Shown piece after piece: positions 11,222 to 23,600 of a DNA stretch of 64,000 bases (position 1 is the first letter of the stretch; each line of letters begins with the position of its first letter). Under the pieces are notes generated by a model. That model did no database searches. It was not told the origin of the DNA and saw nothing but the letters and a program-made list of their open reading frames with translations. This DNA is from Sinonovacula constricta. Lineage: Eukaryota > Mollusca > Bivalvia > Cardiida > Solecurtidae. Location: positions 65,194,547 to 65,258,546 of the forward strand of contig CM017561.1 of assembly GCA_007844125.1 (NCBI GenBank), written 5' to 3'. A program made the position numbers and the translations under genes.

Positions 11222-14080
11222 TAAAGGTAGCGACGCTGATTCCGACGCTCCTATAGCTGCTGATTTCTTATTTAAAAGGTAGCGACAGTGATTCTGACGC
11301 TTCTATAGCTGCTGATATCTGATTTAAAAGGTAGCGACAGTGATTCTGACGTTCCTATAGCTGCTGATATCTGATTTAAAAGGTAGCGACAGTGATTCTG
11401 ACGTTCCTATAGCTGCTGATATCTGATTTAAAAGGTAGCGACAGTGATTCTGACGTTCCTATAGCTGCTGATTTCTGATTTAAAAGGTAGCGACAGTGAT
11501 TCTGACGTTCCTATAGCTGCTGATTTCTTATTTAAAAGGTAGCGACAGTGATTCTGACGCTTCTATAGCTGCTGATATCTGATTTAAAAGGTAGCGACAG
11601 TGATTCTGACGTTCCTATAGCTGCTGATATCTGATTTAAAAGGTAGCGACAGTGATTCTGACGTTCATATAGCTGCTGATTTCTTATTTAAAAGGTAGCG
11701 ACAGTGATTCTGACGTTCCTATAGCTGCTGTTTTCTTATTTAAAAGGTAGCGACAGTGATTCTGTCGCTCCTATAGCTGCTGATTTCTTATTTAAAAGGA
11801 AGCGACAGTGATTCTGACGCTCCTATTGCTGCTGATTTCTTATTAAAAGGTAGCGACAGTGATTCTGACGTTCCTATAGCTGCTGATATCTGATTTAAAA
11901 GGTAGCGACAGTGATTCTGACGTTCCTATAGCTGCTGATATCTGATTTAAAAGGTAGCGACAGTGATTCTGACGTTCATATAGCTGCTGATTTCTTATTT
12001 AAAAGGTAGCGACAGTGATTCTGACGTTCCTATAGCTGCTGTTTTCTTATTTAAAAGGTAGCGACAGTGATTCTGTCGCTCCTATAGCTGCTGATTTCTT
12101 ATTTAAAAGGAAGCGACAGTGATTCTGACGCTCCTATTGCTGCTGATTTCTTATTAAAAGGTAGCGACAGTGATTCTGACGTTCATATAGCTGCTGATTT
12201 CCTAATCACAAGATAGCAACAGTGATTCGGACGTTGCCATAACTACTGGTTTCTTATTCACAAGATAGCGACAGTGATTCTGACGCTGCCATAACTACTG
12301 GTTTCTTATTCACAAGATAGCGACAGTGATTCCGACGCTCCTATAGCTGCTGATTTCTTATTTAAAAGGTAGCGACAGTGATTCTGACGCTCCTATAGCT
12401 GCTGATTTCTTATTCACAAGATAGCGACAGTGATTCTGACGCTGCCATAACTACTGGTTTCTTATTCACACGATAGCAAAAGTGATTCCAACGCTCCTAT
12501 AGCTGCTGATTTCTTATTTAAAAGGTAGCAGCAGTGATTCTGACGCTCCTATAGCTGCTGATTTCTTATTCACAAGATAGCGACAGTGATTCTGACGCTG
12601 CCATAACTACTGGTTTCTTATTCACAAGATAGCGACAGTGATTCTGACGCTCCTATAGCTGCTGATTTCCTATTCACAAGATAGCAACAGTGATTCAGAC
12701 GTTGCCATAACTACTGGTTTCTTATTCACAAGATAGCGACAGTGATTCTGACGCTTCTACAGCTGCTGATTTCTTATTTAAAAGGTAGCGACAGTGATTC
12801 TGACTATCCTATAGCTGCTGATTTCATATTTAAAAGGTAGCGACAGTGATTCTGACGCTCCTATAGCTGCTTGTTTCTGATTTAAAAGGTAGCGACAGTG
12901 ATTCTGACGCTCCTATAGCTAATGTATCTTATTTAAAAGGTAGCGACAGTGATTCTGACTATCCTATAGCTACCGATTTCTTTTTCACAAGATAGCGGCA
13001 GTGATTCTGACGCTCCTATAGCTGCTGATTTCTTATTAAAAGGTAGCGACAGTGATTCTGACGCTGCCGTAACTACTGGTTTCTTATTCACAAGATAGCT
13101 TCAGTGATTCTGACGCTCCTATAACTGCTGATTTCTTATTTAAAAGGTAGCGATAGTGTTTCTGACTATCCTATAGCTGTCGATTTCTTTTTCACAAGAT
13201 AGCGACAGTGATTCTGACGCTTCTGTAGCTGCTGATTTCTTATTTAAAAGGTAGCGACAGTGATTCTGACGCTCCTGTAGCTGCTGATATCTGATTTAAA
13301 AGGTAGCGACAGTGATTCTGACGCTCCTATAGCTGCTGATTTCTTATTTAAAAGGTAGCGACAGTGATTTTGACTATCCTATAGCTGCTGATTTCTTATT
13401 TAAAAGGTAGCGACAGTAATTCTGACGCTCCTATAGCTGCTTATTTCTTATTTAAAAGGTAGCGACAGTGATTCTGACGCTGCCGTAACTATTTGTGTCT
13501 TATTCACAAGATAGCGACAGTGATTCTGACGCTCCTATAACTGCTGATTTCTTATTTAAAAGGTAGCGACAGTGATTCTGACGCTCCTGTAGCTGCTGAT
13601 TTCTTATTTAAAAGGTAGCGACAGTGATTCTGACTCTCCTATAGCTGCTGATTTCTTATTCAAAAGGTAGCGACAGTGATTCTGACGTTCCTATAGCTGC
13701 TGATTTCTTATTTAAAAGGTAGCGACAGAGATTCTGACGCTTCTATAGCTGCTGATTTCTTATTAAAAGGTAGCGACAGTGATTCTGACTCTCCTATAGC
13801 TGCTGATTTCTTATTCAAAAGGTAGCGACAGTGATTCTGACGTTCCTATAGCTGCTGATTTCTTATTTAAAAGGTAGCGACAGAGATTCTGACGCTTCTA
13901 TAGCTGCTGATTTCTTATTTAAAAGGTAGCGACAGTGATTCTGACGCTCCTATAGCTGCTGATTTCTTATTCAAAAGGTAGCGACAGTGATTCTGACGCT
14001 CCTATAGTTGCTGATTTCTTATTTAAAAGGTAGCGACAGTTATTCTGACGCTGCCGTAACTACTGGTTTCTTATTCTTAT
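11222..14080. repeat. 52-bp satellite array, about 55 copies
   Basis: Head-to-tail units of about 52 bp carry AGGTAGCGACAGTGATTCTG, ACG(C/T)TCCTATAGCTGCTG and ATTTCTTATTTAAA. A second unit class reads CACAAGATAGCGACAG and CGCTGCCATAACTACTGG, and is interspersed from about 12190. A six-unit, 311-bp block is repeated (diagnostic ACGTTCATAT at 11661 and 11972), and a three-unit, 155-bp block is repeated at 13631 and 13786. Non-coding. Confidence 0.97.
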
Positions 14081-14394
14081 AGCTTGAGAGAACATTAATG
14101 TTCAGAGAGACGAGTCACGGTATTTATATTCCCCTCTTCTTAATTTTGTAGGCTGGATGATTTAGATTTTTAACTTCTGTCTGTAACGATCTGTTCTTAA
14201 GGCATATCTCGATTTATATCGTTTTATTTTATCCTTATCCTATACAACTTTACAACATCAAAACGCATTTGGGTTCCAAATTTGATCCCAGATGCATTGC
14301 ACACTATAGGGACCGACCATCAAAGTGCTCTTGACTCCTAACGTGCGTCCCCACAATGTTTTATAAGTCATTATGTTATACTCGTCTGTATTGT

Positions 14395-14605
14395 GGCGCT
14401 AAAGGCAGAGCGGTAACTTCTTTAACACCTCAGCCTCTCGCCGCGTTGGTTCGAGTCCCGGTCGGGGTGAGAAACATTCTGTAGGTTTTCCAGCTAACCT
14501 GCGGTATGCGGTGGTTCTACCCAGGCATAGGTCTGGGGTGTTTTCTCTACCTATGATTAACTGAACGTCACCAACATGACCAGAATTGTGCCGGAGCAGA
14601 TGCAA
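14395..14605 (+). repeat. SINE-like tRNA-derived element
   Basis: The head carries a B-box, GGTTCGAGTCCCGG (14449-14462), and an A-box-like GGCAGAGCGGTAACTTC. It is followed by the family 3' domain, CCAGCTAACCTGCGG ... GTGGTTCTACCCAGGCAT ... ACGTCACCAACATGACC. It is the best-preserved head-plus-3'-domain copy in the window. No host-gene role is implied. Confidence 0.7.
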
Positions 14606-15717
14606 CAAAAAACTATTTTGTGTTGTCTCGGGGTCGGATCAAGTGCATGTCACATACATTTTTACTCAGATTTATTGCTGGCGACGTGCTAGAGCGCGAC
14701 GACTATATGCAGTGCTCATTGAAATTTGCACATGGAGAAAGTCTGTTTTGTGGACTTTCAAAACCCTGATAAAATACGGGCCGTAGTTTGGTAGGTACAT
14801 GAAGGGTTTTTTTTTAATTTTATTTTATGTATTTGAATAAAGAAAACTGATGGATAAGCCATATATTGGCAAAAATAATTGCAAAATATAACAAACAAAA
14901 AAAAAAACACACACACACAGTATGAGCATTTAAAGTGTTGCTTTCCGAGAACATTTAAACATACTACTTACAACACACAAACAACAACAGCAGCAATTCA
15001 GCTGAATATTTTAAACAAAATAACGCACATACATTTTAACATCAGTAGGCTAATGAAAAGGTAGTACGTTTTAGTGTACTATGTTATGTAACATAATTTT
15101 ATAACTTAGATGTTTTGTAGTATTTTACAGATTAGAGGAAAGTTGAATCAAGTGCTATAAAATGAAGATACAAGATATTCTAATTATTCTTTAATAAAAC
15201 CAGCCATGTTTTAATCAAAATAATTGAGAAGAATGTCAGTAATGCAATGATCGGATTCTCTTAACTTACTTACTTAGAAAACACGTGCAGTGTAAACATT
15301 TCTCTTTGTTAGGCAGTTATGAACATTGCAACTGCGTAAATAAATAGAAAACGATAGTTGAAGGTCACTGTAGTATGCCGTAATGCGTTTGCCTTTCAAA
15401 TCGTGTGCTTCTAAGCAGTTTATGCGCGATGCAGTACTAGGTAGCGCGTTCAATGTGCACCACCCCATGTGACTTTGCGTTACATGGCAGTTGTTTAACT
15501 GCTTTCCTTTGAACAATAATACATTTCCTGGCCAAACGAGACTTTGTTCTTCAGACCGTATACATAATAACCATATGTCTATGCTTCTGTCTATTTACAA
15601 CCGTCTGCACAGTGTAAGAGGTTGTCCGCAAAATCATGTCGTTATACCACGTATTATCTTCCGGTACTATATCATCTGATTTGCAACTTAAAAACGACAA
15701 ATAAAAAAGCAGGTCGT
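14606..15717. other. Non-coding intergenic DNA
   Basis: AT-rich sequence with a short A/CA-rich stretch near 14895-14920. I see no domain-bearing ORF or other recognisable structure. Confidence 0.5.
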
Positions 15718-16985
15718 TAAAAGTGGAATCTGACAGTTTGAACTAGACATTTTACTTTAATAACCAAATAAGTCATTGTTACCTGAAAAGGTCCTGCACA
15801 ATGATGTTCATTTATGCCCTGGACTTGTGTGAACAGTCAAGCATGACTGTAGGCCTACAATCGTCCTTCCAAACAGGTGTTTTCTATCTGAGCCACGCTG
15901 CAGAGATAGCTACAATGTATTTTTAAGCTTAGAAACCCACGTGACTATTTACTTTTGCGATTGCGCTATAAAGTCACCCGGGTAATCCGCTCTAACGTAG
16001 ATATCTATTATTAGATGTCACGTAAATCAATATGAACATTGGGAAGAAATTGATCACCACAAATTGCCCGAAAACACCAAGTTTATTAGATCAGAAGATT
16101 AACATATAAAAAGACGATTGATAGAAGCAATCACCATCAAGCAACATTCAACCGGGGCTAGCGGCTGGATTTGCCTCGAGTGTATAATATCATATCCTTG
16201 AGTCATGTAACAGCTTATTCACCTGAAACCTAGTTAACGAATCCCATCATGCTGATGAATACTGTGTCAAACAATAGAAAAAATATACTAAGTAAAAATA
16301 TTTCTGCGTTATATTTTCTGTTCGTTAACACAAAATTTAAAATTTATTGAACAATTTAAAAAAAATGGAATAACCTTTCATCTGATTACTTAATTATATG
16401 TGAACATGCTACTAATGTTGGCCTTGTATTTAGGTCAGGAGAATCCAAAGAGTCACGACGCCTTTCTTTTCTCTTTTATATTGTCCATTTTAGCTCAACA
16501 ACCTGGTATATCTCATTACTAAGTACTATAATATACGTCAATCAAAAAAAAATAAGGTCGGCTCGCTTTTGACACAAACTAAAGATAGTTGTATTGTAAA
16601 TACATATATGGATCGTGTAGTTCTTCATGTTATGAACCTTCTCGAAAACCGTCTTTTACGATAGTGATATCTGCTAAAAAAGAATATCGACATCAGAGAA
16701 ATTATCTCAGTGTTGTCACATTTTTTTTGGTTTTATTTTGTTGTTGTTTTTGTTGTTTTATTTTTTTATTTATTTGTTGTTGTTTTAAAGCTATCGCTGC
16801 AGCGTGGCTCAGGTAGGAAATACCTGTTTGCAGTGACGAGTTGTGTTTCATGCTACACTGTTCACACAGATCAAGGGGTAACAATGAACATCATTTTGCA
16901 GGACCTTTTCAGGTAACAGTGACCAATTTGGTTATTTGAGATAAAATATTTCTTTGTCCAAACTGCCGGATACCACCCTTAAGGC
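15718..16985. repeat. Foldback (long inverted repeat) element, about 1.27 kb, near-complete
   Basis: The left arm runs from about 15718 (AAGTGGAATCTGACAGTTTG) through CCAAATAAGTCATTGTTACC, CTATCTGAGCCACGCTGCAG and CCACGTG to about 16010. The right arm (16791-16985) is its inverse: CTGCAGCGTGGCTCAGGTAG, GGAAATACCTGTTTGCAGTG, TTTCAGGTAACAGTGACC and CAAACTGCCGGATACCACCC. The interior encodes nothing recognisable. The pattern fits a non-autonomous foldback or MITE-like DNA element; the transposase family is unknown. Confidence 0.75.
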
Positions 16986-18390
16986 CGACATAACTGGTTA
17001 GGCCAATAAGACAATGTCCAGGATTTTATACGTGCACAAGATGGCAGACTAAAGTTAAAGTGTTATCCTGACGATTTCAACCTCGCTCGCTTATGTTCAG
17101 AGAGACCTGCCATTTAACTGAGCATACTTATATGGGGAAATGTTAACTGCGTAGTCTTAATAAAGATTGGGGAAATTCCTATAGGTAAACTTCCATAATT
17201 ATAATGTCTATTTATAGCGGTACTCTATATATAACTTTCATTCTTAAATATGACCTTATCCCGCCATTCCATTATATGTACTCACGCCAGAAACGAATGA
17301 TCATGTTTATGGGTTGTTTACTTTGAATGATATGGTATATGTTAAGGCTAGAAGGTATGATCAGTTGAGCAAACAAAGAAATAAGGATATTTCTGTCGTC
17401 GCAACATAGGTGTACATGTACTTGGTATTTGTAGTGGATAATACACTTTTGAAACCCTTTTCTGTGGCTAAGAAACGACCCTAACTGTAGCGTAATACAT
17501 TTGGTTATATGTAGATTTGCGTACAAGTATAATTTCTTCCGCAATCAACGACATCGCTGACTGAAAATTTCCACTCTTTGTTCAGCCCTACAATTAGTTT
17601 TGACCGCTTTTGAAAGTGCTTATTTCGTACAGAAACCGAGATGAATTACAACTAAACGCCATCTTAGCTTAATGTAGTTATTTAAGGTATAACTGTTGTT
17701 TCAAATTTCAAATTAATCTTTCAATTAAACGCCTTTATCATTATATGAAATTTAAGACATAATTACCCTAGTTTATGAAAGTATGATAATGATACATTGA
17801 ATGTCACCTTGAAACTATGTACAAACGACATTTCTAAAAAAGAGCGATCAGTCTGCACAGGTTTGATCTGACATTTTAAAAAGCGGGCCGACCTTTTTCA
17901 TCTTTTATTTTTATTTGAAATTGCATTCAATGCACTCTACTTTGTTTATTTTAATGTTCGAAATGCACGTGTGTCATTTGAGTGCCTTATAGGGCTAACT
18001 GAACACTTCTGACCAATGTTTAATAATATCACATGTTCAGACAATAACCTATCACTTTTTTCTGATTATATGTACCTTCGAATGAAGAATTTGTTCTGGG
18101 ATTTAAGCAACTCAGTCGGTCCTTTCGCCGACTGGCTGTTCCAAGGCGGTAACTGTAGATTTTTCTTTTTGTGTGTATGTGTCGCCTCTTTGTTGTTGTT
18201 TTTTGTTTGTCACTTTTACTTTTACCTTCTTTGCCTTTGTCTAGAGGTAGTTTAGATTTAAAGGACCTTCTCTTACTTACCTATTGTTCGAATATGTTAT
18301 GCAATTACGTTGATTTAACTGCAAACCGGGCGTCCCTTTTACAATACACCGAATACTGTTACATAATTCGTTTTGCGTTTTTTGTTTTGT
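16986..18390. other. Non-coding intergenic DNA
   Basis: AT-rich sequence. The ORFs are short and show no recognisable domain. I see no RNA gene or tandem repeat here. Confidence 0.5.
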
Positions 18391-18394
18391 TACA

Positions 18395-18505
18395 TCGCAC
18401 CGACACAATTGGCGACGTCCATCTAATTATTGCTGGAGAAAGACCCCAGATTTAAGTGGGGAGTTGCTGAGGGATCGGCAACTCTTACCGCTCTGCTAAC
18501 AGCGC
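18395..18505 (-). repeat. SINE-like element, reverse orientation
   Basis: On the minus strand, GGGGCGCTGTTAGCAGAGCG followed by GTAAGAGTTGCC matches the head of the element at 14395 (GCAGAGCGGTAA). AGCAATAATTAGATGGACGT with GACC-like remnants matches the 3' domain. Strongly degraded. Confidence 0.55.
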
Positions 18506-20399
18506 CCCGTTACATTATTTCATTATTATTATGCAAGCACGAATTCACCGAGGCGGGGGAATGCAACGATACCATTTGCGATCTAAATGCAAAAAAACCC
18601 CAAAATGGTGCGAAATCAACGCATCTGTAGTCCTGAATTTGCTTTGTACTAGTTAAGTTTAAACCTGTTTACCGGTCCTTATGCAAGAAATTCCCAGATA
18701 AAGTCTGAGGAGAACCACTGCACATGGCTGCAGAGTTTGGAGTCCCAAGCTACAATTTTTGCACTTGAGGTGCTTTAAAAGGCACCATAGCACACCATTT
18801 ATAATGACAAAATGCATTTTTCATCTTTCTGAGCAGGAACCCTATACCCCCACCCCCACACCCAGCACACCGTCTGGATCCGCGGCTTATTATGCAAGCT
18901 AAATGTATGCTCCTCGACCTTTTGTACATCTTAATCAGTAAATGAATGTTATGTTGCATTAAACATTCACACCATGAGTTAAACGTACGACGTAAACCAA
19001 ATAAGTTAAATGATTTATTAGACGGTACAATTATGAAAAATATACACAATTGACAACGATGGTAAAAAGAAATAAATGGTACAAAGAGAAGCAACTCGTT
19101 TTTCAAATGAACTATCATGATTATTTCCCTTGATAGAGCCATCATTACATGTTAATGAAATAGTAAATTATTGATTGTGAAAGGGGAATAAATGGCTCGA
19201 GAGAGGTTTAAAACTCAAAACAATTTTATATAACGACGTTATTGACACTGTCAAATAACAATAATCAACGGATGTATTGTAAAACGGGCTATGATAGAAT
19301 TAAAAGATCTGATTCTTTTATAACGACTTGGCCCCAGCTGGCCAAATTTATATTTTCAAATTTTGTTCAAAGAACGATCAAATGTTAAACAATTTCATCA
19401 CCTCTGATGACTTGACTGTGTGTCAATTTGCTGTCTATCAAAGACTGCTTGGTCTTAATTTTGTTTGGGCTTCAATAGCGTCGCGACGCAATTTCAAATA
19501 CTCTCCACCTATGTTTCGTCAATTAAAGCTAGGCAACATAAATAAGATTTATCTTTGCATGCAAGGGTGTAAGTCATGCATATACGCCAGTTGTTGACAA
19601 CACACTGATTTTCTGTGTCACGTTCCGACGCTAAACTGTGGCCAAGTCGCGTTAAAAAGTACGAATGCATTGGCTATCTTAGTTGTAGATTAAAACAGCA
19701 TAGTTTTTCTCCGAGTATCAACCTCAACAAAGCATTGAGAATCTCTGCTTCTAGCTTGCACACAGATATGAGACGAATAAACAAACTACTACACAGTGTA
19801 GTTTCCAGAACTTGTACCAACAAGCTGCATAGGAAATAACTTCCAAAAAAAATAAAAATGGAATTAAAATATTGAGCGTCTAGACCAGTGGATGGCCAAT
19901 CTCCCGCCTCGTTTCGTTTGAAGATAACCCAGAGGAGCGACGGCAAATTTCAACCTTAAATACATCAGGTAACAACATGAATACAAGTAAAGGATTCATC
20001 AAACGAATAAATGATAATCGGCACATTAACGAAGACATTCACTGTGACAAAGTAGCGATGTTGACAATTGTCCTGCAAATAATAGCTGTATCTTCAACAA
20101 TATATGTGTATTCCTAATTGCAAACATTTGTATATAACTAGTTATAAACTACATACTGAGCGGACCTTTGTCACAGTACAGTAACATATTTGTCTCTTTT
20201 CATTCTTGCCACGAATGAAAACTCCTTTATAATTATTTAATGAATGCCGACTACAGAATCCGCTTTAAAACACTCCGCATCGTTAATATACCTCCCATAG
20301 GAATGGTTATATTGATTTTTCAAATGAAATCTAAAATTTAAATATTTTAGTCACTGTACAGGGCCATTTATTGTAACTAATGTTATTGAATCGTTACGC
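18506..20399. other. Non-coding intergenic DNA with a C-rich run
   Basis: No gene was recognised. At 18845-18863 the plus strand reads ACCCCCACCCCCACACCC, so the minus strand has several short-spaced G runs that could form a quadruplex. The remainder is AT-rich and has no clear repeats. Confidence 0.45.
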
Positions 20400-20405
20400 T
20401 TTATT
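20400..20405 (-). terminator. Candidate polyadenylation signal of the calmodulin-like gene
   Basis: TTTATT on the plus strand gives AATAAA on the minus strand, about 210 bp downstream of the stop codon. Another TTTATT lies near 20366. Neither can be confirmed without transcript data. Confidence 0.3.
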
Positions 20406-20520
20406 AAACGTTGTTATATGCACTGTTCATAAAATATAGATCTATCATAACATTTCCTCATAGACTCCACAGGTTTAAGTTCGATTAATTCTGCTGCGTA
20501 CAGAACAGATACAAGTACTT

Positions 20521-20521
20521 C

Positions 20522-20555
<34 letters not shown>

Positions 20556-20580
20556 TCATCATCGTCACCATCATTTTTCT
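20521..20580. repeat. (CAC)n/(ATC)n microsatellite in the 3' UTR of the calmodulin-like gene
   Basis: Trinucleotide runs of CAC then CAT, followed by ATC-containing variants to the CATCAACATCATCAC end. It lies 35 to 95 bp beyond the stop codon of the minus-strand calmodulin-like gene, so it is probably transcribed. The minus-strand Asp/Gly-rich reading frame here is an artefact of the repeat. Confidence 0.9.
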
Positions 20581-20614
20581 CACCATCAACATCATCACAC
20601 ATGATGACCTGACC

Positions 20615-23600
20615 TTAGTCATTTAATTTATTTTTGTACTTACACGAGGTTTTGTGCTTCATTAACTTGACGAATTCTGAAAGAAAAAGAATATATATCC
20701 AGTTATGTCTTAAATTTCTAATAAATTTTTTAAAACTCCATAAAAAAAATATAATGTGTACTAAAATTACAGTAAACATATTTTAAGCGCTTCTTTGACT
20801 CATGTCTAAATAAAAGTACCCAATATGATCTCGTCCCTTTTTGATGTCGTATTTTGATTATTTTTTTTCTCTTCTGCATTGGAAAATGGGAATACAAGCA
20901 TGAAAAACATGGAGTAACACAATTTAATTCGACAAACAAATAGCCGGCGTGTCTGCGGTGTATTTTTAAATAGTTTGTCGAACTAAAATGACCGGACCTG
21001 GTAGCGCAATCGGTAGAGCGTCGGCTCCAGGTACGGGAGGCCCCGGGTTCGATCCCGGGCCGCGACATACCAAAGTCGTTAAAAAGGTAGCGGTATAGCA
21101 CCATTTCTAACGCTCAAGTAAATATAAGGGTTGTTCCACGACTGGTTGGCCCTGTGTTTAAACCCAATAAACAAACAAACAAACTAAAATGAAACGGTAA
21201 AGTAGACCTCATCTTTCGGACACTACCGACACCTTACGAACAATTTGTATCTCACCTTCGTAGTTAACTTGGTTATCTCCGTCGACGTCTGCCTCTCGAA
21301 CCATCTCGTCTATCTCCTCGTCCGTGAGCCGCTCACCGAGACTCGTCATGACCTGTTTTAGCTCCTGGGCCGTAATAAAGCCATTTCCGTCCTTGTCAAA
21401 CACCCTGAGAAAGAAGGAAGGAGAGAATTCCGCCATAATTAAATTAATGTTAAATTGAGCCCAAGTGGGAATTACCATAATAGTGATGAAGGTGGTGACG
21501 TGACACTAACTCAATCACGACAACCATGTGAAAAATACATATTTTACGGAAAAAAAAAGAAATGTATGTTTTGGTGGATTTACCGAGACATATATAGCAT
21601 AGAAAGTATAAATGGCACAAAGGCGCCATTCGACACTCTGTGCGATGTTTAAAAATGTCATTTTTCACGTGATAACTGTATCTATGTATAATTTTAACAC
21701 AGGGCGACGCATGACGATTGTGTCAAAAAATGACAACTAGTCAAAACAAAGACAAATCGATGTCTACGACATAGTTGATTATAGCAAACTATACCTAACC
21801 TGAAGGCATCTCTCATTTCATTCTCGGATCTACTACTCTGCTGGATGAATTTCAGGAACTCAGGAAGCTCGATTGTACCATTACCTGTTAATGGGTTCGA
21901 CAACAGTTTTAGGTGTGTATTATATTCATCAACCATTCGCAACTTTCATAATAACATAACCAAGTATTTTTTATTTTTTTTTTTTTTGGTTTTTACTTCA
22001 TTTTCACCTAAAAAAATTCAGAGTAAGCGACTGGCTTCCAAAATGTACCCTTGAATAGTGAAAATATTGTGCTCTGAATTCAAGCACTTAGCCATTTTAC
22101 TTTTAAGCAATGTAATTCATGTCATACTTATATCACAAAAAAAAACTTTAACTGAGTCTGATATATACAAATGTAGCTTTGACTAACAATTCTTTTAACC
22201 GAGAAGCAAGAATTTGAGTCTAAAACTCAACTGTCCGCTTGTCCTAGTCCATAAGACTGACACTAAGCATTAGTTTACATACACCGCGAACTTGTTAACT
22301 TTGCGTTTGAAATCACTTGCCTAGTACAAAAAAAGAAAGAAAATCACTTTTGATTTTTATGCAAATTTCTATTTCACAAACAAATGACACTTCTTCATAG
22401 TAAGGTGCTAACACTAAGATCAGTTATCTATGCATGTATAAATACCGACTAATACAAACAGATCAGATTAAATCAATCTGGCATTGTTAAAAATAATCTC
22501 TTAAACATTTAATGATTTTCAATTTTGTTTACCGTCACTGTCGTATGTTTCTATGAACTCTTGGATGTCCTTTTTGCTCTTGGAGATGCCAAGAGATGTC
22601 ATTACTTCCTCCAACTCGCTGGCGGAAATACACCCGTCGCCATCTTTGTCGAAGAGTTTGAACGATTCGGTAATCTCTGTACATGGGAGTTAAAACATAC
22701 AGTAAAAAGCTTCATGAATAGAAGTAACCTTAATGCTGGGAATGCAATACATTTGGGAAAAAAGTGCAATGGATTCCATTAAAAGTCGTTGAAATAAAAT
22801 TAATTCAGATAACGACAAAAAATGAGGTTAACCTGAAGAAGAAGTAGACTGCATACATTTTTCATGGACTAAAAATAGATTCGTACTCTGAAGTAATGAT
22901 TCTGTAAAATCCCTTGTTGTCATTGAGCATGCTATGATAACTAAAGAACTGGTAACCTAGGTTACAGTGGCTGGATGTGGCTTTAGGCCCCTTTACCTCG
23001 ACCATCCATCGCATTCAAAGTTTCGCCATACCTATTATAATGAGCTTTGTCTACAACCTTCTTCTTCATGTAATGGGTGTATAACAACATTGCCTAATAA
23101 CAAGAGACCATTGATGCAAAGCATCAAAAGTCCCCGTCGATGTCCTGCTCAACAATTGAATATTTTTGCTTTACCACAAACAGCAAACCTGGTTGTTGTT
23201 AATGGATTTACAATGCTGTGAAATTTCCATGTCCTAAAATTATATGAAGTAACAAAATGTCTTTGGACGCATGGGACAATAGTCGAATACAAAGAACGAA
23301 ATAGAGCATAACATGTGTCTTGAACATTGTCTTAATAAATACAATTTAAATTAAACAAATCATTGATACAAACATGAAACATTAATAAAATGAGGGATAA
23401 TTCACTAATGATGCAGCAACATTATAAAAAAGTCTAATTTAATTCTGATATTTACTAAAGTTGATTAACAACTGAAATTCAATGCAATAATCGCCGCACT
23501 TCACTTGTTTATAGAACTACATGGCTCTATCCGTAGGACTTTTCTAGGAACAAATAAATATAAACGTCTCGCTCAAGCGCGCGACATTTACATTCTCAAC

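Noticed and set aside
5895..14080. CRISPR-like array interpretation of the regular repeats
   Set aside because: Units are contiguous without unique spacers, and the context is an animal genome with spliced genes.
18750..19145. 131-codon minus-strand frame
   Set aside because: No domain, a low-complexity composition and no splice or start context; length alone is not enough in AT-rich DNA of this size.
20414..20602. Asp/Gly-rich frame on the minus strand
   Set aside because: Translation of the CAC/ATC microsatellite in the 3' UTR of the calmodulin-like gene.
21002..21072. A functional tRNA gene
   Set aside because: A- and B-box motifs are present, but the acceptor stem does not pair, and a SINE body with an AAAC tail follows.
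20730..21104. Minus-strand frame containing [13 protein letters not shown]
   Set aside because: The peptide is the translation of a tRNA-derived SINE head, a well-known false-gene signature.
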